This document shows positions 24,713 to 33,056 of a stretch of DNA of 64,000 nucleotides, piece by piece. Source of the DNA: Candidatus Scybalocola faecigallinarum (GTDB lineage Bacteria > Bacillota > Clostridia > Lachnospirales > Lachnospiraceae). Location of the stretch: NCBI GenBank assembly GCA_018711005.1, contig DVIT01000016.1, positions 1 through 64,000 of the forward strand, read 5' to 3'. A program made the translations under genes and the position numbers. The notes below the pieces were generated by a model that was not told the origin of the DNA, searched no databases, and worked only from the letters and a program-made list of their open reading frames with translations. Numbering within the stretch: the stretch's first letter is position 1; each line of letters starts with the position of its first letter.

Positions 24713-26167
24713 ATGAACAATTTGAAACAACTGTCAGCAAGAGAAAGAATCAATTTACTGCTTGATGACAACAGTTTTGTTGAGATTGGTGCTTTTGTTC
24801 ACGCAAGAAGTACAGATTTCAACATGGCATCTACCCCTACCCCGGCAGACGGTGTCATTACCGGCTACGGTCTGGCAGATGGCAATCTGGTTTATGTATA
24901 CAGCCAGGATGCTTCTGTGATGAACGGTGCTGTAGGTGAGATGCATGCAAAAAAGATCTTAAAGATTTACGAGCTTGCTTTAAAAACCGGAGCACCGGTA
25001 GTAGGACTGATCGATTGCGCAGGTATGCGCCTTCAGGAAGCTACAGATGCTTTAAATGCTTTTGGTGAGCTTTATTTTAAACAAACCATGGCGTCCGGTG
25101 TGATCCCTCAGATCACAGCGATCTTTGGGACCTGCGGCGGCGGTGTTGCTATGATCCCTGCTCTGACGGACTTTACTTTTATGACAAAGGAAAATGCCCG
25201 CCTGTTTGTCAACACCCCTAACGCACTGGAACATAATGATATTTCCAAGTGCGATACATCCTCCAGCCAGTTTCAGAGTACCCAGGCCGGTACTGTTGAT
25301 TATGCCGGAGAGTCTGAAGAAGACGTTCTCGCAAAGATCCGCACGCTTATTTCCCTGCTGCCTGCCAACTGCGATGACGAGAGCGATTATACAGACTGTA
25401 TTGATGACCTGAACCGGGAAAATCCTGTTTTAGGCGGCGTAAAAGATACCGCTTACATTCTTCGGGATATTTCCGACAGCTACCAGTATTTTGAACTGAA
25501 GGCTGACTACGCGCCTGAGATGGTTACAGCCCTGATCCGTTTAAACGGTATGACTGTAGGCGCTGTGGCAAACCGCAGTGAGTTTTTAGGAGAGGACGGC
25601 ACTGTTGAAAAGACTGCGGATGCAGTCCTGACAACAGATGGCGCTGAGAAAGCGGCTGCTTTTGTTAAGTTCTGCGACGCTTTCTCTATCCCTGTGCTGA
25701 CATTGGTGAATGTAGAAGGCTATAAGGCAACCGTAGAAGAAGAAAAGACCATTGCAAAGGCATGTGCCCGACTGACCTGCGCATTTGCTGATGCTACTGT
25801 GCCTAAGGTAACGGTACTTATTGATAAAGCTTTTGGAAGCGCTTATCTGGCCATGAACAGCCGCCATATCGGCGCAGACATGGTTTATGCATATCCCGGC
25901 GCTCAGGTTGGCATGATGAATGCCGCTTCCGCTGTGAAGATCATGTATGCTGACGAGATCAAGGCTTCAGATCATGCTCAGACACTTATGGCTGAAAAGA
26001 CAGCAGAGTATGAGAAGATGCAGAACAGTCCTGTATCTGCTGCTGCAAGAGGCTATGTGGATGATATTATTGAGCCGGCAGCTACACGTAAGCGCGTGAT
26101 CGCTGCTTTTGAAATGTTATATACAAAAAGAGAGGATCGTCCTGATAAAAAACACGGCACGATTTAG
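24713..26167 (+). CDS. Carboxyltransferase of the 12S / MmdA type
   Basis: A 484-aa member of the acyl-CoA carboxyltransferase family (MmdA, PccB, 12S subunit of transcarboxylase), moving carboxyl between an acyl-CoA and carrier biotin. It has two crotonase-like halves. The first has GLIDCAGMRLQEA and the glycine loop FGTCGGGVAMIPALTDF; the second has FGSAYLAMNSRHIGADMVYA and YPGAQVGMM. Compared with textbook MmdA, Gly-rich loops are altered (TCGGGVAM where GGAAY-like loops are common), so substrate choice is open: methylmalonyl-, malonyl- or another acyl-CoA. The start ATG 24713 follows GGAGGG. First gene of a five-gene operon. Confidence 0.88.
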   Translation: MNNLKQLSARERINLLLDDNSFVEIGAFVHARSTDFNMASTPTPADGVITGYGLADGNLVYVYSQDASVMNGAVGEMHAKKILKIYELALKTGAPVVGLIDCAGMRLQEATDALNAFGELYFKQTMASGVIPQITAIFGTCGGGVAMIPALTDFTFMTKENARLFVNTPNALEHNDISKCDTSSSQFQSTQAGTVDYAGESEEDVLAKIRTLISLLPANCDDESDYTDCIDDLNRENPVLGGVKDTAYILRDISDSYQYFELKADYAPEMVTALIRLNGMTVGAVANRSEFLGEDGTVEKTADAVLTTDGAEKAAAFVKFCDAFSIPVLTLVNVEGYKATVEEEKTIAKACARLTCAFADATVPKVTVLIDKAFGSAYLAMNSRHIGADMVYAYPGAQVGMMNAASAVKIMYADEIKASDHAQTLMAEKTAEYEKMQNSPVSAAARGYVDDIIEPAATRKRVIAAFEMLYTKREDRPDKKHGTI

Positions 26168-26183
26168 AAAGAGGTGAAAATTG

Positions 26184-26966
26184 ATGAAAAAGCTTGTCGC
26201 ACTTATGTGCATGCTTATCTGCATCCTTTCAATGACGGCTTGTGCAGAGACGGATACAACAGACTATACTGCCAATTATGACCAGGAAGCACTTCGTGAT
26301 ACGACGGAACAGTTTTTTACAATGCTTCAGGACGAGGATGAGGCAACGATCCAGAATTTCCTTGAAATGGATAACAGCCAGATCTCTACAGACAACGATC
26401 AGGCTTTAGAGATCAAGGCCGGTTTCCAGGCATGGCTGGATAATAAGGAAGTGCTGGGAAGCTATACGCCCCAGGAGTCCGATACATTCACGCTGACTGC
26501 CGATGAGGATGGGGCAGCGATTGTTATGGACGCAACCTTTGAAAACCGTACCGGAAGGATTACTGCCAATTACAGCACAGACGGCACACTGATCTCCTTT
26601 AATGTAGAGCCGGTGTATTCCACGGCGGAGAATCTGCAAAATGCAGTGCTGAACACGGTTCTCGGCATGGGGATCGTATTTGTTGTCCTGATCTTTATTG
26701 CATTTGTTATCAGTCTTTTCCGCTTTATTAATAAAGCAGAAAACCGGGCTGCAGCAGAGCATAAAGAAGAAAGCCGCCCGGCGCCCAAGGCCAGCGCAAA
26801 GCCCGCGCCTGCACCAGTACCGGAAGCTGTACCGGAACCTATGGATGATCTGGAACTGGTTGCCGTGATCACCGCAGCTGTAGCTGCATCCATGAATACA
26901 TCTGTGGATAATCTTGTGGTCCGTTCTATTAAGAGAAGAAGTACGAATAAGTGGCGCAAAGCCTGA
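26184..26966 (+). CDS. OadG-family subunit with extracytoplasmic lipoprotein domain
   Basis: The small membrane subunit of Na+-pumping decarboxylases (OadG/MmdD type), here unusually long (260 aa). Residues 1-20 form a lipoprotein-type signal with Cys after SMTA. An outside domain follows (about 25-155, NTF2-like in look: EQFFTMLQDEDEATIQNFLEM region). One membrane segment (about 160-185, GMGIVFVVLIFIAFVISLF), a Pro/Ala linker, and the family C-terminus DDLELVAVITAAVAAS with RSIKRRSTNKWRKA finish it. The start ATG 26184 follows GAGGTG. It assembles the alpha, carrier and beta subunits at the membrane. Confidence 0.8.
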   Translation: MKKLVALMCMLICILSMTACAETDTTDYTANYDQEALRDTTEQFFTMLQDEDEATIQNFLEMDNSQISTDNDQALEIKAGFQAWLDNKEVLGSYTPQESDTFTLTADEDGAAIVMDATFENRTGRITANYSTDGTLISFNVEPVYSTAENLQNAVLNTVLGMGIVFVVLIFIAFVISLFRFINKAENRAAAEHKEESRPAPKASAKPAPAPVPEAVPEPMDDLELVAVITAAVAASMNTSVDNLVVRSIKRRSTNKWRKA

Positions 26967-26985
26967 ATTAGGAGGAAATTTTAAA

Positions 26986-27399
26986 ATGAAAAATTATATT
27001 ATTACAGTTAATGGTACAAGCTATGAAGTTTCTGTTGAAGAAGCAGGCGCCGTTTCTGCTGAAAAGACGGTCGTTATGCCTTCTGCCGCTCCTGCTGCAC
27101 CGGCTGCCGCCCCCAAGGCTGCTCCGGCACCGGCTGCTGCGCCTAAAGCTGCTGCACCGGCTCCCGCCGCTTCCGGCGCTGCCGGTTCTGTGACAGTAAC
27201 ATCTCCAATGCCTGGAAAGATCATTGATGTTAAAGTAAACGTAGGCGATGCCGTAAAGAGAGGCGATGTAGTCCTGATCCTCGAAGCCATGAAGATGGAA
27301 AATGAAATCGTTGCTCCTGAAGACGGTACTGTTGCTACGATCAACGTAGCTGCCGGCGCATCTGTTGAAGCCGGAGCCGTGCTTGCAACATTAAACTAA
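26986..27399 (+). CDS. Biotin carboxyl carrier subunit
   Basis: A 137-aa carrier. The C-terminal biotinyl domain (about residues 68-137) has the biotinylation site EAMKMEN with Lys103. It is joined by a flexible Ala/Pro linker (32-66) to a short N-terminal strand region, like MmdC and the 1.3S subunit of transcarboxylase. It would carry CO2 between the carboxyltransferase(s) and the membrane beta subunit. ATG 26986 follows AGGAGG, 19 bases after the OadG-like gene. Confidence 0.93.
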   Translation: MKNYIITVNGTSYEVSVEEAGAVSAEKTVVMPSAAPAAPAAAPKAAPAPAAAPKAAAPAPAASGAAGSVTVTSPMPGKIIDVKVNVGDAVKRGDVVLILEAMKMENEIVAPEDGTVATINVAAGASVEAGAVLATLN

Positions 27400-27449
27400 A
27401 AGATATACGGGCATTATTTTTCCCGGAAATTTTCATGGGAGGTTAAAAA

Positions 27450-28610
27450 ATGGATTACATTTTAAATTCACTGGACAGCCTGGTTCATCAATCCGCATTT
27501 TTTAATTTAACCTATGGGAACTTTATTATGATTCTTGTGGCTGCGGTCTTTTTATATCTTGCTATTAAAAAGGGCTATGAGCCGCTGCTTTTGGTTCCCA
27601 TTTCTTTTGGAATGCTGCTTGTGAATCTTTATCCGGACATTATGAAGACCATCGAGGAGGCCGCTGCTGACGGCAGCACCTCTGCCGGACTTTTACATTA
27701 CTTTTACCTGGGAGATGAGTGGGGCATCTGGCCGTCTCTGATCTTCCTTGGCGTAGGCGCTATGACAGACTTCGGACCGCTGATCGCGAACCCCAAGAGC
27801 TTCCTTCTGGGTGCGGCAGCACAGTTTGGCGTATTCTTTGCCTACATTGTCGCTATTTTAATGGGCTTTACCAACGAACAGGCCGCTGCCATCTCCATTA
27901 TCGGCGGCGCTGATGGCCCTACATCTATTTACCTGGCCGGTAAGCTGGGACAGACAGACCTGATGGGCCCCATTGCAGTGGCAGCCTATTCCTATATGTC
28001 TCTGGTACCTATTATTCAGCCGCCGATCATGCGCCTTCTTACAACAAAGAAAGAGCGCGCGATCAAGATGGAGCAGCTCCGTCCGGTTTCCAAGCTGGAA
28101 AAGATCCTGTTCCCTGTCGTGGTAGCGATTGTTGTTATTTTGATTCTGCCTTCCACAGCTCCTTTGATTGGTATGCTCATGCTGGGCAACCTGTTCAGAG
28201 AGTCCGGTGTGGTTAAGCAGCTGACGGAGACAGCATCTAACGCAATGATGTACATTATTGTTATCCTGTTAGGTACTTCTGTAGGCGCAACCACAAGCGC
28301 TGAGAACTTTTTGAACTGGACGACCATTAAGATCGTTATCCTTGGTCTGATCGCCTTTGCTATCAGTACGGCAGCCGGTGTGATCTTCGGAAAGATCATG
28401 TGTGCGGTAACGCACGGAAAGGTGAATCCGCTGATCGGTTCGGCGGGTGTGTCGGCGGTGCCTATGTCAGCCCGTGTTTCTCAGAAGGTTGGCGCAGAGA
28501 CCGATCCGACCAACTTCCTGCTGATGCACGCCATGGGTCCCAATGTGGCCGGCGTTATTGGTACGGCTGTTGCCGCCGGAGCGTTTATGGCCTTCTTCGG
28601 CGTTGTATAA
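27450..28610 (+). CDS. oadB: Na+-transporting decarboxylase beta subunit
   Basis: The membrane subunit that decarboxylates carboxybiotin and couples this to Na+ export. The 386-aa protein has about nine to eleven membrane segments and the family's key region IIGGADGPTSIYLAGKL near residue 150 (equivalent to the Asp of the DGPT motif that binds Na+), GNLFRESGVV near 247 and the C-terminal NFLLMHAMGPNVAGVIG. The length is normal. Start ATG 27450 follows GGAGG. It works with whichever carboxyltransferase loads the biotin carrier. Confidence 0.94.
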   Translation: MDYILNSLDSLVHQSAFFNLTYGNFIMILVAAVFLYLAIKKGYEPLLLVPISFGMLLVNLYPDIMKTIEEAAADGSTSAGLLHYFYLGDEWGIWPSLIFLGVGAMTDFGPLIANPKSFLLGAAAQFGVFFAYIVAILMGFTNEQAAAISIIGGADGPTSIYLAGKLGQTDLMGPIAVAAYSYMSLVPIIQPPIMRLLTTKKERAIKMEQLRPVSKLEKILFPVVVAIVVILILPSTAPLIGMLMLGNLFRESGVVKQLTETASNAMMYIIVILLGTSVGATTSAENFLNWTTIKIVILGLIAFAISTAAGVIFGKIMCAVTHGKVNPLIGSAGVSAVPMSARVSQKVGAETDPTNFLLMHAMGPNVAGVIGTAVAAGAFMAFFGVV

Positions 28611-28648
28611 AGGTTTTGACGGACAGCCCCGGCTGTTACAAAATTTCA

Positions 28649-28685
28649 GATGCCAGGGCCAAAGGGGCAAAAGGACTTTTGCCCC
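28649..28685. repeat. Family B palindrome inside the operon
   Basis: GATGCCAGGGCCAAA (28649-28663) is followed by a perfect 10-bp stem GGGGCAAAAG / CTTTTGCCCC with loop GA (28664-28685). It lies between oadB and oadA, without a T-run. The same end sequence occurs at 40344-40358. Confidence 0.7.
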
Positions 28686-28711
28686 GAATAGCATGATAAG
28701 GAGGAGAACAC

Positions 28712-30124
28712 ATGTCAGAACAAGTTAAAAAACCGGTGGGTATTACTGAAACGGTTTTACGTGATGCACATCAGTCTCTGATCGCAACACGTATGTCAAC
28801 GGAGCAGATGCTGCCCATTATTGATAAAATGGATAAAGTCGGCTATCATTCTGTAGAGTGCTGGGGCGGTGCTACTTTCGATGCATCCCTGCGTTTTCTT
28901 AAAGAAGATCCGTGGGAAAGACTCCGCAAGTTAAGAGACGGATTTAAAAATACAAAGCTTCAGATGCTTTTCAGAGGCCAGAACATTCTTGGCTACAGCC
29001 ATTATGCAGATGATGTTGTTGAGTATTTTGTACAGAAGTCTATTGCCAATGGTATTGATATTATCCGTATTTTTGATGCTCTCAACGATCTTAGAAACCT
29101 GGAAACTGCTGTAAAGGCTACAGTAAAGGAAGGCGGACATGCCCAGATCGCATTAAGCTATACCCTGGGTGATGCCTATACGCTGGATTACTGGAAGGAC
29201 ATTGCAAAACGTATCGAGGATATGGGTGCAAATTCCATCTGTATCAAAGATATGGCCGGCCTTCTCGTGCCTTATGCGGCAACAGAGCTTGTAAGCGCTC
29301 TGAAAGAGGCAACATCACTGCCGATCCAGATCCATACCCATTATACAAGCGGTGTGGCTTCTATGACTTATATGAAGGCCGTAGAGGCCGGTGCTGATGT
29401 GATCGATACCGCTATGTCCCCATTTGCCATGGGTACAAGCCAGCCGGCAACAGAGGTTATGGTAGAAACCTTCCGCGGAACACCTTATGATACAGGTCTT
29501 GACCAGAAGCTTTTGGCTGAAATTGCTGATTATTTCCGCCCGATGCGTGAAGAAGCTCTTGCATCCGGACTGATGAGTACAAAGGTTCTTGGCGTAGATA
29601 TTAAGACATTGATGTATCAGGTTCCCGGCGGTATGCTTTCAAATCTTGTGTCTCAGCTTAAGGAAGCCCATGCAGAAGATAAGTATGAGCAGGTTCTGGA
29701 GGAGATCCCGAGAGTCCGCAAAGACTTTGGTGAACCGCCTCTGGTTACCCCGTCTTCCCAGATCGTGGGAACACAGGCTGTTCTCAATGTTCTTATGGGC
29801 GAACGCTATAAGATGATCACAAAAGAGAGTAAGGCGCTGCTCCATGGCGAATATGGCCAGACTGTAAAACCTTTTAATCCAGAGGTTCAGAAAAAGGCTA
29901 TTGGTGACGCAGAACCGATCACCTGCCGGCCTGCGGATCTCATTAAGCCTCAGCTGAAGGAAATTGAGGCAAAAATGGCTCGGTGGAAACAGCAGGATGA
30001 AGATGTTTTATCCTATGCACTGTTCCCACAGGTAGCTGAGGAATTTTTCAAATACAGAGAAGCCCAGCAGACAAAAGTAGATCCAACCGAAGCTGACACA
30101 GAAAATGGGGTATACCCGGTATAA
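28712..30124 (+). CDS. oadA: Oxaloacetate decarboxylase alpha / 5S-type carboxyltransferase
   Basis: A 470-aa enzyme of the OadA / pyruvate carboxylase B / 5S transcarboxylase family, exchanging carboxyl between biotin and pyruvate/oxaloacetate. The HMGL-like barrel starts ITETVLRDAHQS (metal Asp and His near residues 18-20), and has metal ligands in IQIHTHYTSG and the carbamylated-lysine region SICIKDMAG. The conserved carboxylase domain covers about residues 300-450. There is no C-terminal biotinyl domain, so it depends on the separate carrier two genes upstream. The start ATG 28712 follows AAGGAGGAG. Its presence in the same operon as a 12S-type enzyme is unusual. Confidence 0.92.
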   Translation: MSEQVKKPVGITETVLRDAHQSLIATRMSTEQMLPIIDKMDKVGYHSVECWGGATFDASLRFLKEDPWERLRKLRDGFKNTKLQMLFRGQNILGYSHYADDVVEYFVQKSIANGIDIIRIFDALNDLRNLETAVKATVKEGGHAQIALSYTLGDAYTLDYWKDIAKRIEDMGANSICIKDMAGLLVPYAATELVSALKEATSLPIQIHTHYTSGVASMTYMKAVEAGADVIDTAMSPFAMGTSQPATEVMVETFRGTPYDTGLDQKLLAEIADYFRPMREEALASGLMSTKVLGVDIKTLMYQVPGGMLSNLVSQLKEAHAEDKYEQVLEEIPRVRKDFGEPPLVTPSSQIVGTQAVLNVLMGERYKMITKESKALLHGEYGQTVKPFNPEVQKKAIGDAEPITCRPADLIKPQLKEIEAKMARWKQQDEDVLSYALFPQVAEEFFKYREAQQTKVDPTEADTENGVYPV

Positions 30125-30136
30125 ATGCAGAATTTG

Positions 30137-30179
30137 AAAAGGCTGCCCGGCTGCAAGTCATCGCCTGGCAGCCTTTTTT
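30137..30179 (+). terminator. Terminator of the decarboxylase operon
   Basis: AAAAGGCTGCCCGG pairs with CCTGGCAGCCTTTT with one mismatch, ending in six Ts. Confidence 0.88.
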
Positions 30180-30245
30180 AGTCAAAGGATTTACCCTGTT
30201 TCCCGGGCATAAAACGATGATTCATAGATCTGGGAGGAATACAGT

Positions 30246-30737
30246 GTGAATAAAGTTGATCAGAAAGACGAATTCAGAAATATTGTTATCCAAAATCAAG
30301 AGGATCTGACAAAAATCTGCCGCAACCTGGCAGCATTTATGGGAGAAAACGGAGAAAAAGCAGATGTTGCTTTAAAATATGCGACCGGATTTTTTGACGG
30401 GCTGAAGGTCAGATATTCGGTCCCTGATACAAAAGTTCCATGCATCCATGCGGTCATAGGAAAGGATGAGCAGAAAGGAACCTTTGTAGGAAATACACTG
30501 ACCTGTGAAAACAAAGATACCTGCAGCGGGGCGGGTATGCTTTTATTTGTGATCAAGATGATCACTATATATTCCATGGAGCCTGACGGCGTATTGGATT
30601 TTTATATTTATTTTGGGGATATGCCCCGGGATCTTCCAAAAGCAGATCCGGACAGAACTGAAAATGTCGCCGTCTGCCTGGCACAGGCAGAGCCTGTGGA
30701 TCAGATATGCAGTCTTTTAGAGACGATGATCCGGTAA
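30246..30737 (+). CDS. Small conserved protein of unknown function
   Basis: A 163-aa soluble alpha/beta protein; I do not recognise the family. The first 60 residues are helical and charged; a middle part (about 65-125) looks like four to five beta strands (PCIHAVIGK, GTFVGNTL, MLLFVIKMITIYS, VLDFYIYFGD). Three cysteines lie at about residues 66, 86 and 93, two flanking a short CENKDTC stretch that could bind a metal or form a redox pair. GTG start 30246 follows GGGAGGA. It follows the operon terminator and has no obvious partner. Confidence 0.6.
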   Translation: MNKVDQKDEFRNIVIQNQEDLTKICRNLAAFMGENGEKADVALKYATGFFDGLKVRYSVPDTKVPCIHAVIGKDEQKGTFVGNTLTCENKDTCSGAGMLLFVIKMITIYSMEPDGVLDFYIYFGDMPRDLPKADPDRTENVAVCLAQAEPVDQICSLLETMIR

Positions 30738-30875
30738 TATTTTTGCCATGGCAGAAATTTGCAAGATTTAACCTTTACAGAGGCATGTAACAGTTTAGCC
30801 GGTTGGCAGCAGTTTGGCCAGCCGGTCAAACTGCTGTATGTACATGCAAACGCATGCAAAAATACAGAGCAGGCA

Positions 30876-30904
30876 TTGACAATTAAAAAAAAAGGCGGTA
30901 AAAT
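30876..30904 (+). promoter_or_regulatory. Promoter of the TrpXYZ-like importer
   Basis: TTGACA (30876-30881), 17-bp spacer, TAAAAT (30899-30904). A 110-base leader follows in which CGCGGTG (near 30931) can pair with CACCGCG (near 30986). Upstream, CAGTTTAGCCGG and CCGGTCAAACTG (30789-30835) form an imperfect hairpin. Confidence 0.8.
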
Positions 30905-31018
30905 TTCTACATTAGTGCAGTGTTGTAAGCGCGGTGTTGCAGACAGTGCAAAGAGCTGTTTTGTATCAACTGCGCTTTACCATAGCACCGCGATAAGCTA
31001 TTTAAGGAGTGGAATATT

Positions 31019-32104
31019 ATGAAAAAATTTCTCAGTGTTCTTTTATCGGCAGCTCTTGCTGCATCTGTAATGACGGCCTGCGGTTCCGGAAATTCCGGCA
31101 GCACAAACGAAACGACGCCGGCAGCCCAGTCTGAAGAAAGCGCAGCGGCTTCCGAAACCGAAGGGGCAGAGTCTGCGGCTGATTCCCAGGCATCTGCTGC
31201 ATCCGGTGAAACAGTGAATATCGGTGTGATCCAGTATACTCAGCATGCGTCTTTAGATGAAGCTTATGAAGGTTTTGTTGCCGGACTTGAGGAGGCAGGC
31301 TATGTTTTGGATGAGAATCTGCATATTGATTTCCAGAATGCTTCCGGAGATACAAGTACAGCTCAGACCATCTGCGATAACTTTAAAAACAGCGGCGTGG
31401 ATCTTGTCCTTGCCATTGCTACACCGGCTGCTCAGTCTGCGGTTAATACGTTTGACGGGACAGATGTTCCGGTTCTGTTTACTGCAGTAACGGATGCTGT
31501 AGAGGCACAGCTGGTAGACAGCAACGAAGCTCCCGGAAAGAATGTTACCGGAACGATCGATATGCCTGTCATCGCAGACCAGATCCAGGTGATCAAGGAC
31601 ATCCTTCCGGATGCAACACGCCTGGGTATCCTTTATACATCCAGTGAAGCCAACTCAGAAATCCAGGCAGAGGAAGCACAGGCAGCTGCAGAAGCTCTCG
31701 GTTTTGATGTGACTGTTGCCACAGCTTCCAATACCAACGAGATCCAGCAGACCATGACTTCTGTTGTGGGATCTGTGGATGCTATCTATATCCCTTCAGA
31801 TAACGGCTTTGCCAGCGCTATGGGTACAGTGAATAGTATTGCTGTAGAAAATCAGCTTCCTGTATTTTGCGCAGTAGAGGCTATGATCCAGGAAGGCGGT
31901 ATTGCTACAACAGCAATTAATTATTATGATCTTGGAAAGCAGACTGCAGCTCAGGCCGTACGGATCTTAAATGGTGAAAGCGCTTCCCAGATCCCGGTAG
32001 AAAATCAGGAAGACTGCGGCCTGGTAGTCAATAAGACCTTTGCAGATAGTGTAGGTGTGACGATCCCGGAAGACATTTTATCAGAAGCAGTAACGGTTTA
32101 TTAA
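31019..32104 (+). CDS. ABC importer substrate-binding lipoprotein (TrpX-like)
   Basis: A 361-aa binding protein of the ABC_sub_bind family, whose known members include streptococcal TrpX. A lipoprotein signal ends SVMTAC (Cys21); a Ser/Glu/Ala-rich linker runs to about residue 66; the two-lobed binding domain begins VNIGVIQYTQHASLDEAYEGF. Ligand-binding acidic and aromatic residues cannot be fixed from one sequence. It is followed by a permease and an ATPase, a complete importer. Substrate is probably an aromatic or other hydrophobic amino acid by family, but this is inference. Own promoter upstream. Confidence 0.88.
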   Translation: MKKFLSVLLSAALAASVMTACGSGNSGSTNETTPAAQSEESAAASETEGAESAADSQASAASGETVNIGVIQYTQHASLDEAYEGFVAGLEEAGYVLDENLHIDFQNASGDTSTAQTICDNFKNSGVDLVLAIATPAAQSAVNTFDGTDVPVLFTAVTDAVEAQLVDSNEAPGKNVTGTIDMPVIADQIQVIKDILPDATRLGILYTSSEANSEIQAEEAQAAAEALGFDVTVATASNTNEIQQTMTSVVGSVDAIYIPSDNGFASAMGTVNSIAVENQLPVFCAVEAMIQEGGIATTAINYYDLGKQTAAQAVRILNGESASQIPVENQEDCGLVVNKTFADSVGVTIPEDILSEAVTVY

Positions 32105-32120
32105 AAAGGATAGAAAACGA

Positions 32121-33056
32121 ATGATTACTTTGCTATTAAATAATATACAGTCTGCGGCAGTCCTGGGCGTGATCTGGGGCATTATGGCGCTGGGGGTCTA
32201 TCTGACTTACCGTGTGCTGAATTATGCGGATCTGACCGTAGATGGAAGCTTTACACTGGGCGGCGCAATGTCAGCCGTATATATTTCCGCAGAGGTACCT
32301 CCCATTTTGGCCATATTGCTGGCAACCGTAGGAGGCATGATTGCCGGTCTTGTTACAGGTGTCCTGCATACAAAATTTAAGATCCCGGATCTGCTGGCCG
32401 GAATTTTGTGCCAGTTTGCCCTGTACTCCGTCAACCTGCGTATTATGGGCAAAGCAAATGTCAGTCTTTTAAATGTGGATACGATCTTTTCTCAGGTCGA
32501 GGGACTGGGCGTTCCCTCAGACTGGTCCGGTCTTATTGTGGGCCTGGTTTTTGTAGTGATCCTGATCATCCTTATGTACTGTTTCTTTGGAACAGAAATC
32601 GGATGCGCTTTAAGAGCCACAGGAAATAATCCGGATATGGTAAAAGCTCAGGGTACAAACACAAAGATCATGATCGTCCTGGGCCTTGTAATTGGCAACG
32701 GCCTGGTGGCTATGTCCGGTGGTCTGCTGGCCCAGTATCAGGGCTATGCAGATATTCAGATGGGTGTGGGAACCATTGTCTTTGGTCTTGCAGCGGTGAT
32801 CATCGGTGAAGTTATCTTCTCAAAACGCACCTATTTTCACCGTCTGGCCGGGGTTATCCTTGGTTCTGTGGTGTACCGCATCATTATCGCCCTTGTCCTT
32901 CTGCTTGGACAGAGACTGAATTTCGAGGATACTCTTGGCTTTAAGATCGAAGCCAACGACACAAAACTGATCACAGCGATCATTGTGGTTATATGCCTTG
33001 TGTCCCCATCCGTTAAAAACTGGATCCTTTCAAAAAGAAATAAGGAGGGCGTCTAA
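32121..33056 (+). CDS. ABC importer permease (TrpY-like)
   Basis: A 311-aa membrane subunit with about eight to nine segments of the branched-chain-like permease fold (BPD_transp_2). Features: GIMALGVYLTYRVLNYADLTVDGSF near residues 20-45 and the conserved ALRATGNNPDMVKAQGTNT cytoplasmic loop near 165-185 that contacts the ATPase. It begins 16 bases after the binding protein and its stop abuts the ATPase start, so the three genes form one operon. Confidence 0.9.
   Translation: MITLLLNNIQSAAVLGVIWGIMALGVYLTYRVLNYADLTVDGSFTLGGAMSAVYISAEVPPILAILLATVGGMIAGLVTGVLHTKFKIPDLLAGILCQFALYSVNLRIMGKANVSLLNVDTIFSQVEGLGVPSDWSGLIVGLVFVVILIILMYCFFGTEIGCALRATGNNPDMVKAQGTNTKIMIVLGLVIGNGLVAMSGGLLAQYQGYADIQMGVGTIVFGLAAVIIGEVIFSKRTYFHRLAGVILGSVVYRIIIALVLLLGQRLNFEDTLGFKIEANDTKLITAIIVVICLVSPSVKNWILSKRNKEGV

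Noticed and set aside
30759-31022. 87-codon ORF before the importer
   Set aside because: It runs across a hairpin, the promoter and the leader of the importer gene, lacks a ribosome site and has no protein-like composition.
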